Shown: piece after piece, positions 19,596-28,981 of the stretch
Layout: the number at the start of each line of letters is the position of its first letter
How positions within the stretch are numbered: the stretch's first letter is position 1
Assembly: GCA_031446165.1 (NCBI GenBank)
Contig: CP132905.1
Span: 186,001-250,000 of the forward strand
Direction of reading: 5' to 3'
Origin: Arsenophonus sp031446165
GTDB lineage: Bacteria; Pseudomonadota; Gammaproteobacteria; Enterobacterales; Enterobacteriaceae
DNA length: 64,000 nucleotides
Notes under the pieces: model-generated
Database searches by the model: none
Told to the model about the DNA's origin: nothing
What the model saw: only the letters and a program-made list of their open reading frames with translations
Program-made: the position numbers and the translations under genes

Positions 19596-20393
19596 TTAAA
19601 ATATTTTTTATTTGTATTTTGTTAAAATTATTGATATTTTGATATATTATTATGTTTTTTATGATTTAATAACTTAAAATTATTCTTAATTATTTTTCAT
19701 TAATTGATGCAAAATATTTTATTTTTAATATTTTTTAATTATTAATTGAATTTATTTTTATTTAAAAAATGTTTATTTTTTTTAAAAATTATAGTTTTTT
19801 TAAAATTTTTTGTTATATGCTACATAAAAGATTGTATTAAAAAACAACATTAATTCTACGTTTATACAAACATTTTCATTGGTGTTTTTATGGATTATTT
19901 ATACGTGTAAATATTACTTGTAAATATTAATTTGATTAAAGATGTTTTGTTAAATAAAAGTATTTTTATAAAATGAAAAAAAGAACAAAGTTTTATTTTT
20001 ATATAATGCAGTGGGGTGATGTATAAGTTATTATAACATTAAAGTTTATTATGATTTTTTATAATTATGTAGTAAAAATTAAATTTTAATAGTGATCACA
20101 ATTTTTTAATATTTTTATTGTTTAATAGTGTTTTTTATAAAAACAATTTTATATGTTTCATAAATCTACAAAATATATTTTTTATAGCAATTATATTCAT
20201 AAATTATTATATTATTTTTTGGTAACATTAATTTCTATTTTTGACATTTTTTATTAATATATAAAATTGTATCATTGATATTATATAAACAAGTATAAAA
20301 AAAACTGTAGTTTATAAAATTATTCTTATAATTAATATTGTTTATTTAAATTTTGATATATTTATTTTTTAATATAAATGTTATTTTATATAT
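19596..20393. other. Intergenic region hemG-tRNA-Trp
   Basis: About 0.8 kb without a readable gene. In E. coli the rrnA operon follows hemG; no rRNA sequence is seen here. The tRNA-Trp promoter must lie at its right end, but I cannot fix the boxes. Confidence 0.6.
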
Positions 20394-20466
20394 GGGGGCA
20401 TAGTTCAATTGGTAGAGCTCCGGTCTCCAAAACCGGCGGTTGGGAGTTCAAGTCTCTCTGCCCCTG
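20394..20466 (+). tRNA. trpT: tRNA-Trp, anticodon CCA
   Basis: A 73-base cloverleaf. The acceptor stem GGGGGCA pairs with TGCCCCT (first pair G-U), with G as discriminator. The D loop holds AATTGGTAGAG, the anticodon loop CTCCAAA has anticodon CCA, and the T arm is GGGAG-TTCAAGT-CTCTC. It is very close to E. coli trpT. The 3' CCA is not encoded (the next bases are CAAAA), so the CCA-adding enzyme must finish it. The gene is much richer in G+C than the surrounding DNA. It stands alone, whereas E. coli trpT follows the rrnC operon. Confidence 0.97.
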
Positions 20467-21132
20467 CAAAAAATATTGAATTTTATCTTAATGAATATTT
20501 ACTGAAATATTTAAAAAATATAAAAAAGAAGACAATATATTTTATAATATAAAAAACCTAATTTTAAATAGTATGGAATTTTTAATTTTTTTACAAATAT
20601 AAAAAATATTAAAAATGGTAATTTTATTGTTAATAAAATATTTTTTGAAGTTTTTAATAAACAATGTAAATTATAAATAATAGATTATATTAGTACTTAT
20701 ATAATAAGTTATTAATGATGTGCTTGTATATATTGCTAAAAATATGATCAATATTTATTAAAATGTATTTTATTAATTAGAAGGGAATTATTACTTTGAT
20801 TGATTCTAAATCTGATTTGTATGCAGTAATCTTACTTAAGTTTTTATTTTTATTTTTCTGGTATTTTTTCTTTAAAAAAATAAGAAAGTGTATTACATTA
20901 AAATAATTTATAATTATACTTATTTACTTTTATAAAACAATAGAATTTTCTTAAAAAAATGATTTAAGCTTATTTGATTGTCCAGTATTTACCAAATATT
21001 TATTATTAATAAATTATTATTAATAAATTTATAGAAAATAATAACATTTTTATTATATGATCAATTATTTGGATGTAAATATCTGGATTTAAAATAGTTA
21101 TTATATTATAGAAAAAATAGGAGTGATGATTT
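20467..21132. other. Intergenic region tRNA-Trp-sodA
   Basis: 666 bp of AT-rich DNA with no readable gene or second tRNA. The end carries the sodA ribosome site TAGGAG at about 21118-21123. Confidence 0.65.
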
Positions 21133-21765
21133 ATGAAATATACATTACCTGACTTACCATATAAATATTCTGCACTTGAACCATATTTTGATGAAAACAC
21201 AATGAGGATTCATCATCAAAAACACCACCAAACTTACATTGATAATACAAATGATACATTAAGAGATTTTCCTGAATTAGCTAAGATGGATATTGATGAT
21301 TTAATACAAAATTTAAATAAAATATCACTAAATAAGCGTGTTTTTTTAAGAAATAATGCTGGTGGACATGCCAATCATAGTATTTTTTGGAAAGGATTAA
21401 AAATAGGGACTATACTTCAAGGGAACTTGAAATATGCAATTGAACGTGATTTTGGTAGTCTAGAAAATTTTCAAGATATTTTTGTAAAATCTGCATTGAG
21501 TCGTTTTGGATCTGGGTGGGCATGGTTAATATTAAAGTTAAATGCAAAATTAGAAGTTGTTTCAACAGCTAATCAAGATAATCCATTAATGGATGATGCA
21601 GTTTCTGGTACTATTGGTTTTCCAATTTTGTGTCTTGATGTTTGGGAACATGCTTATTATCTTAAATATCAAAATCGACGTGCGGAGTACATCAAAGCTT
21701 TTTGGTCAGTAATTAATTGGGATGAAGCTGAAAAACGTTTTACAAAAAGAATAAATAAACTCTAA
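21133..21765 (+). CDS. sodA: Superoxide dismutase, manganese type
   Basis: Converts superoxide to oxygen and hydrogen peroxide in the cytosol. The 210 residues compare with 206 in E. coli SodA. The four metal ligands are H27, H82, D169 and H173, in IHHQKHH, GGHANHS and DVWEHAYY. The STANQDNPL segment with the second-sphere Gln, and the close match to SodA rather than SodB, point to the manganese enzyme. Ribosome site TAGGAG lies about ten bases before the ATG. No SoxRS, Fur or ArcA site could be recognised. In this aerobic cell it works beside the damaged peroxidase gene bcp at 46972. Confidence 0.97.
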   Translation: MKYTLPDLPYKYSALEPYFDENTMRIHHQKHHQTYIDNTNDTLRDFPELAKMDIDDLIQNLNKISLNKRVFLRNNAGGHANHSIFWKGLKIGTILQGNLKYAIERDFGSLENFQDIFVKSALSRFGSGWAWLILKLNAKLEVVSTANQDNPLMDDAVSGTIGFPILCLDVWEHAYYLKYQNRRAEYIKAFWSVINWDEAEKRFTKRINKL

Positions 21766-22208
21766 TTTTTTATAATTTTTGTTATCTGATGAATTAATAA
21801 ATAGTAATTTTTTATTTCAAATAACATTACATTTATTAAATGAATCTAATGAGAAGCATAATAATATAAAAAATCTGTGATTCTTGCAAAAAAACTTATA
21901 ATAATAGCCATAGGTCGTGAAATTTTTTTCTAAAAGTTACTTTTTTAAAAGTTTTTGCGTAAAAAATATTTAAATTTCTTTATTATTAAAAATAAAGATT
22001 TTAAATATTTTATAAGTTCTTAGATCTTTGAAAGATATGCGTATGGTTATTATAAATTTATCGATTAAAATATAATTTTCTATACTGTTTATTTTGATGT
22101 TAACGTTGATGTATATGTGGTTAATTTTTTTAAAAACTGTAATATATTTATATTGGCATTTTGTAAAAAAAGTAAATTTTTGTTTAGTGATCCGAAAAAA
22201 TACTATTT
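21766..22208. other. Intergenic region between convergent sodA and trpS
   Basis: 443 bp between two gene ends; no readable gene and no convincing GC-rich terminator. Confidence 0.6.
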
Positions 22209-23258
22209 TTATTTTTTTGTAAAATTTAAAAAACCGATTACTTCATAAACTTTATTTAAAGTGATTCGTGCTTTGTTTTTTGCTTTTATAGCTCCTTCCA
22301 GTAAAATATTATTTAATATTTTTTCATTATTACGAAATTCATGAAAGCGATTTTGTATTTTTTTTAAAAAATCATTAATAGCTATAGCTATATTATTTTT
22401 AAATTCCCCATAAAGTTTTCCAGAAAATTTTTCTTCTATATCTGCAATAGAATTATTTGTAATGCCAGATAAAATTTCTATGAGATTGGAAATACCTGGT
22501 TTTTTTTCTAAGTTATGATAAATTTTTGGTGGTTCTTCAGAATCCGTAATAGCTTTTTTTATTTTTTTAATGGCGCATTTAGGGTTTTCTAATAAAATTA
22601 TAATATTATTAGGATTATGATCTGATTTTGACATCTTTTTTGTTGGTTCCTGTAGTGCCATAATTTTAGCGCCTGTTGTATGCATAAAAGGATCTGGTAT
22701 AGTAAATATTTTTCCATATATTTTATTAAAGCGTTTAGCAATATTACGGCTTAGTTCTAAATGTTGTTTTTGATCAATGCCAACTGGTACTTTGTTTGTT
22801 TGATAAAGTAAAATATCTGCTGCCATTAATATTGGATAATTTAATAAGCCAGCGCTAATATTTTTGGCATAATGCATGGATTTATTTTTAAACTGTGTCA
22901 TTCTTTTTAGTTCACCACAATAAGTGTAGCAATTAAGAATCCAACTCAGTTGACTATGTTCAGGAACGTGAGATTGTAAAAAAATAATACTTTTTTTAGG
23001 ATCAACGCCGCAAGCTAAGTATAAAGCTAATGTATCTAATGTACGTTTTCGCAGTTCTTTTGGATCTTGACGAATTGTAATTGCGTGTTGATCAACAATA
23101 CAATAAATGCATTCATAATCATTTTGGGCTTGAACCCATTGTCTGATTGCTCCAATATAATTGCCAATAGTCAATTCTCCGGACGGTTGAGTTCCACTAA
23201 ATATTATAGGTTTTTTGATATTAGTTTTTTTTTGTATAACTGATATAGGTATATTCAT
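22209..23258 (-). CDS. trpS: Tryptophanyl-tRNA synthetase
   Basis: Class I synthetase that charges tRNA-Trp; its tRNA gene lies 1.7 kb away at 20394. The N-terminal extension MNIPISVIQKKTNIK makes it 349 residues against 334 in E. coli. The HIGH-type motif is TIGN (30-33) within GTQPSGELTIGNY, and KMSKS is at 208-212. The specificity segment YPILMAADILLYQTN and VPVGIDQKQHLELSR are conserved. It ends the minus-strand run aroK-aroB-rpe-trpS, the E. coli order with gph removed (165 bp separate rpe and trpS). Confidence 0.98.
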   Translation of the reverse strand: MNIPISVIQKKTNIKKPIIFSGTQPSGELTIGNYIGAIRQWVQAQNDYECIYCIVDQHAITIRQDPKELRKRTLDTLALYLACGVDPKKSIIFLQSHVPEHSQLSWILNCYTYCGELKRMTQFKNKSMHYAKNISAGLLNYPILMAADILLYQTNKVPVGIDQKQHLELSRNIAKRFNKIYGKIFTIPDPFMHTTGAKIMALQEPTKKMSKSDHNPNNIIILLENPKCAIKKIKKAITDSEEPPKIYHNLEKKPGISNLIEILSGITNNSIADIEEKFSGKLYGEFKNNIAIAINDFLKKIQNRFHEFRNNEKILNNILLEGAIKAKNKARITLNKVYEVIGFLNFTKK

Positions 23259-23423
23259 ATTAATTATTCAATAGTTGTTTATGAAATATAATAAAAAATT
23301 ATAGTATGGTTTTAACCAATTTAATAAAATATAAACATTGTTTTTTGTTTCTTTTAAAGATATGAAACACCTTCTAATGATTTTTGAAAATTTTTATTTA
23401 AAAAAACTATAATGTCATGAAAA

Positions 23424-24125
23424 TTAATTTTTGTATTGTTTTATATGTGAATGTTTCATTAATGCAGCTAATTTATTACGCATAGAATCAATAACAAATT
23501 TATAATTTGGTTGATTAAAAATGGCAGAACCTGCAATAAAAGTATTAGCTCCTGCATTTGCAACATGAGCGATATTGTCAATATTTATTCCACCGTCAAC
23601 ACTTAAGTAAATATTATAATTACTATTATTAATTATTTTTCGAACATGACGCAACTTATTTAATGTTCCTGGAATAAAAGTTTGTCCGCTAAAACCTGGA
23701 TTTACAGACATAATTAAAATCATATCTAGTTTGTCTATTACATAATCTAAATAATTTAATGGTGTTGCTGGGTTAAAAGCCAAGCCTGTTTTACATCCAT
23801 TATCTTTAATTAATTGTAATGTTCGATCAATATGCTTAATAGCTTCAGCATGAAAAGTAATATAAGTGGCACCTGCTTTAGCAAACTCAGTAATAAGTCT
23901 ATCTACTGATTTTACCATTAAATGAACATCAATTGGGATTTTGATCCCATAATCTCGTAATGCTTTGCATATTATTGGACCAAATGTTAAATTAGGAACA
24001 TAATGATTATCCATGACATCAAAATGCAGAATATCTGCTCCAGCTTTAACAACTTTTTTAGCATCTTCACCTAAACATGCAAAATTTGCAGATAGAATAG
24101 AAGGAGCAATTATAAATTTTTTCAT
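23424..24125 (-). CDS. rpe: Ribulose-phosphate 3-epimerase
   Basis: Interconverts ribulose 5-phosphate and xylulose 5-phosphate in the pentose phosphate pathway, feeding erythrose 4-phosphate to the shikimate route started nearby by aroB. The 233 residues compare with 225 in E. coli, with a short Lys/His-rich tail added. TIM-barrel marks are IAPSILSANFACLGED, HFDVMDNHYVPNLTFG (metal ligands), VNPGFSGQTF and LSVDGGIN. Its E. coli neighbours dam (upstream) and gph (downstream) are missing. Confidence 0.97.
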   Translation of the reverse strand: MKKFIIAPSILSANFACLGEDAKKVVKAGADILHFDVMDNHYVPNLTFGPIICKALRDYGIKIPIDVHLMVKSVDRLITEFAKAGATYITFHAEAIKHIDRTLQLIKDNGCKTGLAFNPATPLNYLDYVIDKLDMILIMSVNPGFSGQTFIPGTLNKLRHVRKIINNSNYNIYLSVDGGINIDNIAHVANAGANTFIAGSAIFNQPNYKFVIDSMRNKLAALMKHSHIKQYKN

Positions 24126-25413
24126 TATTATCTCCGTTTTTTATCGTGTAATTTTTTTGACTTATATCATCGATTTCTCAGCATTTATTTGTTTTTATGA
24201 ATAAAGTTGATATTATGAATTTTTCTTTTAATTGGGATAAAATTTAATGTTATCTGATGATACCATGCTCTTATTATGAGAGTATCATGATTTGATATTA
24301 AAATAGATGCCCACTTTATCAATGATAAAAAAGAGATAATTTTTCTAAATTTTATGTTTCTTTGTAAGAAAAATATTTTTGAATAAGATCACAATAGAAA
24401 AGTAAAATTCTCTTTGGGAATTGTAATGGCAAAGACCATTTATATATAACAATTACGATATAAAATATGAAAATTATTCATTTTAAAATTTTGAGAATTT
24501 TTAAATAAATTGAATTTAGTATATAAATGATAAATTTATTTATATTAAATGTTTATAATTAAGTAAAGTAATAGATTATGGTATGTTGTATAAAATTATT
24601 AGTTAGAGATTTTTTTTACTATATTATTTAGATTGATATAATAATTTTTAATATCAGTGAATATAACTATTATAACTTGTATTTAAAAAAATAACTTGTA
24701 TTTAAAAAAATACACTTTGACTGAAATTTTTTATTGAAAGACCATTTTTTTAGATATTTTTTGATTATTTTTATTATTAAATATTTACCTGTAGCTAATT
24801 TTAGAAAACACTTTATATTCTTTAATTAAATTTTATTGAATTGTTATTTTTTTATTTTTTAAACAGAATGAATTCTTTTTTATTTTTTTGAATAAAATAA
24901 TTTATTATTACACACTTATGCTGTCATATTAAAATAATTGAAAATATTTTTATAGCTAAGAAAAAATAGAATACAAACTACATTAAAAAAATATAAAAAT
25001 TTTTATAATTGATTACTATTTAATATTCTGTTAATATTATGAGTATTTTTAATTATTTTTTCTTTTATTAATTATTTTTTAAATTTTTATATAATATGTA
25101 ATTTTTTATTATATGATATTCTACATTAGAATTTTTTTATAATTTTAAGTAATTAAAATTATTGATATTATATATAATATTTAAAAAATATTATATGATT
25201 TTTAAAGAAAAATAAATAAAATATTATTTATAGTTATATTTACTAACGCAATTTTTGATTTTTATATGATTTTTAGTTTTTAGTATGAAATTGCAAGAAT
25301 TATTAAAATTATTTTTATATTTTTTTGAAAAAGTTAAATATTTTTTTGTATAAATTTATATTTTTATAATTGGTGTAGAAAAAATTTTGTTTTTATAATT
25401 TTTTTTGTAAAGT
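24126..25413. other. Intergenic region aroB-rpe, former damX-dam slot
   Basis: 1.3 kb where E. coli carries damX and dam. No methyltransferase motif or readable frame remains. Contains the 19-bp tandem duplication listed separately. The length of the gap suggests old pseudogenes eroded beyond recognition, which is inference. Confidence 0.65.
24672..24709. repeat. Perfect tandem duplication, 2 x 19 bp
   Basis: ATAACTTGTATTTAAAAAA at 24672-24690 is repeated exactly at 24691-24709, in noncoding DNA between aroB and rpe. Confidence 0.9.
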
Positions 25414-26508
25414 CTAATTTTTCTTAAGACATGCTTTTATTGCTTGTAAAATAATTTTATTGTTAATATTAGAATATAATTTTGCTTTACCAATATATTG
25501 AGGCAACACTAGGTTTATTGTATTATCCAATATTTTTTTATCTTGCATCATGTAATGAAGGTAAACTTCAGGATTTATTCTTGCAGGCCCCTGAGTCGGA
25601 AGATTTGCTTGGTGTAGTAAGTTTATGATACGTTTAGTATTATAATTACTTAATTGACCAATAAATTCTGCAGTTTTTGCTGCCATAACAATACCTACAG
25701 AAATTGCTTCACCATGTAACCAAACGCCATAACCTAATGCAAGTTCAATAGCATGACCAAAAGTGTGTCCTAAATTTAATAATATACGTTTTCCATTTAT
25801 TTCTTTTTCATCTTCAGCAACAATTTTTGCTTTTAATTTGCAACAATGTTGTATGCAATAAGTAATTGTTTCTTTCTCATTTTTTAAAATACCTTGCATA
25901 TTTTTTTCTAGCCAAGAAAAAAATATATTATCTAATACAATACCATATTTTATGATTTCGGCTAACCCTGAAGAAAATTGGCGTTTTGGCAGTGTTTTCA
26001 GAGTATTTAAATCAATAATAACCGATATAGGTTGATAAAAAGTACCAATGATATTTTTACCTAAAGGATGATTTATAGCCGTTTTACCTCCAATTGATGC
26101 ATCAACTTGAGATAAAAGTGTTGTTGGTACTTGGATTAAGCGAACACCTCTTTTATAGCAAGTTGCAGCAAATCCTGCTAAATCACTAATAACTCCTCCA
26201 CCTATGGCAATTATAGTAGTAGTTTTTGGATGATTGTTTTTTAATAAAGCTGTAAAAATAGTATTAACAATAGTTAATGATTTATATTTTTCCCCATCTG
26301 GTAAAACGATTTTATCAATTTTTACTCCTATTTTTATAAGAGCAGAGTGTACTCTTTTAGCATAAAGAGGATATAGTTTTTTATTTGTTACAATCATTGC
26401 ATATTCACCACTCTTAAGAGGTGAATATGCATTGTATGAATGAAGTAAACCATAGGAGATAGTAATAGAGTAACTGTGTTCAGCAAATAATACCTTTATT
26501 GTTTCCAT
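25414..26508 (-). CDS. aroB: 3-dehydroquinate synthase
   Basis: Second step of the shikimate pathway: NAD- and metal-dependent cyclisation of DAHP to 3-dehydroquinate. The 364 residues compare with 362 in E. coli. Marks are LPDGEKYKSL, the nucleotide-binding IAIGGGVISDLAGFAA, VPTTLLSQVDASIGGKTAINH and the metal-binding LNLGHTFGHAIE with HGEAISVG. AAAGGT about ten bases before the ATG is the likely ribosome site. aroK lies 27 bp upstream, so the two are cotranscribed as in E. coli. Retention fits a role in making aromatic amino acids for the host. Confidence 0.98.
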   Translation of the reverse strand: METIKVLFAEHSYSITISYGLLHSYNAYSPLKSGEYAMIVTNKKLYPLYAKRVHSALIKIGVKIDKIVLPDGEKYKSLTIVNTIFTALLKNNHPKTTTIIAIGGGVISDLAGFAATCYKRGVRLIQVPTTLLSQVDASIGGKTAINHPLGKNIIGTFYQPISVIIDLNTLKTLPKRQFSSGLAEIIKYGIVLDNIFFSWLEKNMQGILKNEKETITYCIQHCCKLKAKIVAEDEKEINGKRILLNLGHTFGHAIELALGYGVWLHGEAISVGIVMAAKTAEFIGQLSNYNTKRIINLLHQANLPTQGPARINPEVYLHYMMQDKKILDNTINLVLPQYIGKAKLYSNINNKIILQAIKACLKKN

Positions 26509-26535
26509 GTTAATTTTACCTTTTAATATTATTAA

Positions 26536-27063
26536 TTACAATTTAATATTTTCTAATAATTCGATAATTTTATTAGCAACTACTTTTATACTTTGATTAT
26601 CGGTATGAATAGTGATATCTGCAATTTCTCTATAAAAAGGACTACGTTCATCTGCAAGTTTTTCTAAAATTTCTTGAGTAGGCTGTTCTGATTGCAATAG
26701 AGGTCTTTTTTTATCACGTTGCGTTCTTTCTATTTGTTTTGCAATTGTAGTATTAAGATAAATAACTGTGCCACGTGTATATAATCGATTGCGTGTTTTT
26801 TTGGATTTTATTGATCCTCCTCCTGTTGCTAATATAATGCCTTGTTTTTTTGTAAGTTCACTAATGATCTTTTCTTCACGTGCTCGGAAACCCCCTTCAC
26901 CTTCTAGATCAAATACCCAACTTACATCAGCACCAGTACGTTTTTCAATTTCTTGATCAGAATCAAAAAAATCCATATTCAGTTGCTGTGCTAGTTGTCG
27001 ACCAATGGTACTTTTTCCAGCTCCCATAGGTCCAACTAGAAAGATATTGCGTTTTTCTGCCAT
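26536..27063 (-). CDS. aroK: Shikimate kinase I
   Basis: Phosphorylates shikimate at the 3-OH using ATP. The 175 residues compare with 173 in E. coli. The P-loop GPMGAGKST is at 11-19. The shikimate-binding FFDSDQEIEKRTG with its Asp, the FRAREEK arginine region and ATGGGSIKSKKTR are present, and the lid KRPLLQ is intact. It is the first gene of the minus-strand run aroK-aroB-rpe-trpS; the hof genes and mrcA that precede it in E. coli are not present, leaving a 1.9-kb empty region. Confidence 0.98.
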   Translation of the reverse strand: MAEKRNIFLVGPMGAGKSTIGRQLAQQLNMDFFDSDQEIEKRTGADVSWVFDLEGEGGFRAREEKIISELTKKQGIILATGGGSIKSKKTRNRLYTRGTVIYLNTTIAKQIERTQRDKKRPLLQSEQPTQEILEKLADERSPFYREIADITIHTDNQSIKVVANKIIELLENIKL

Positions 27064-28981
27064 TTTTCTGGTATTAATAAGATTATACGTTCATGATAAA
27101 CCCGATTAACCAATAAAATTAGTAACGGGACTTTATAATTAAGACTATATATGAGTATTAATTTTTTCTGATATATACAAGAGTAGCAATGTTATGTATT
27201 TTCAGTTGTTTATTTTATTTAAATGATCTGCTAGCCTCCTTACTTATAAAAAGTATTTTTTAACAGATTTATTTTTAAATATTTTTATCTATAATATATA
27301 ATTAATGAATATTGAGTATTTTTTATCTATGATTATTTTAAGTTAAATATTTATCGATTGGACATTCGATGAATATATTAGCAATATATTTTTGTTATTT
27401 ATTAAATCAATTTTGCAGAATGTTAAGAATATTAAAGTAAAAATCAAAAAAATTACAAGATATTATTATACATAAATAGTATATTTTAATACCCAAGTTT
27501 TGTAATTAAATTTATGTACTTTTACTTGTAAAATCTATAAAAAATTATGTTGATTTAAAATAATAAAATATTTCGTTGTGATTCCTATATTATAAGAAAT
27601 AATGATTAGTTACTATATTTTCTTTTAAATTCGAAAAATAATATTCATAATTTTTGTATAAATTTTATAGTTGTTTTTTGTAAAAATATTGATAAAATTT
27701 ATTAAAAGATTATCTAGGTTTTTATAAAAAATATATTTTGTATGGTGATATTTTATATTTAAATTATGATATATATGTTCATATTTTATAATTTCATAAA
27801 TTTTGTATACATGAATTTTATTTTTGTTTTTTAATGATTACATTGATTTATTTTATTGCATAAAAAGTATAATACTTAATTTTAGTTAAGTATATAAAAA
27901 ATTACATTTTGTTAAGTAATTTTAATATTCTACCGTATATATAAAATTTGTAAATATCACTGCTCATAAAACATCATACAAATATTTTTTTTACAAGTTT
28001 TATGTATAAAATTATATATAAATAAAGTTTTCATTGATTTTTGATTTTAAGTATTAAAAATATACTTTTTTAAATAAAAATTGCATATTTACAATATTAA
28101 ATATTATATATAATTAATTTATGATTACATAATTAATTTATTATTATAAATATTAATATTGTAATTTCATTACATGATTTATTTTTTATGTTTATTATGT
28201 ATATTAAATTTTTATATTTTATTTTTCCTTAAACATAGAATTATATTTTTAAAATTATTTTTGTTTACATTTGTAAAAAATTTTAGTATTTTTTATTACG
28301 ATTTTATGAAACTGTAGTATTACAGTGTAATTAATATCTCATAGAATATATATCTATATATAATTAATTTATAGAATTATAATTATAATTATAGATAAAA
28401 TCATAAATCATTAAAATATTAATTAATTGTCAGTGATATGTAATAATATATTTAAAATTATTAAAAAATAAAAGCTGGATTTTTATTTTGGTAATATAGA
28501 TTTCATGTAACGTATAGTAAGATTTTTTAACAATTCACCAATATTTATTTTTGATATTGTTATGTTTTAATAATTATATACCTCAGTCTTTTGGCTGAAT
28601 GTTAATTCCTATGTATTTGTATTTTTTAGCGGTAAAAATTGTTATATGAAATATTCAATAATTGATACAAAAAAATAATATTTGATTGTTTTTATTTGGT
28701 GTTCGTTTTCGTATTTCTATTTTATGCAATTTTTATAAAAAATAATTTTCTTAAAATCCATATTTTTTAATTACTAAAAAATATAATGATGCTTTTTATT
28801 TTATAATGAAACATTTTTTGATATATCAGCGCTTTTATTAAAACTTCATAGAAGTATAAAAGTATATCAATAGTAATATAATATAAATAATTCCTAAAAT
28901 TAGATAGAAAGAGAATAATATTCATATTAATATTAAATTTCTTGTTTTATAACAATTATTAATAATAGGATATATTTTATT
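27064..28981. other. Intergenic region between divergent aroK and prlC, about 1.9 kb
   Basis: Both flanking genes are transcribed away from it, so it should hold both promoters. Long runs of A/T, no readable gene. aroK and prlC are not direct neighbours in E. coli, so this is a deletion or rearrangement junction. Confidence 0.65.
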
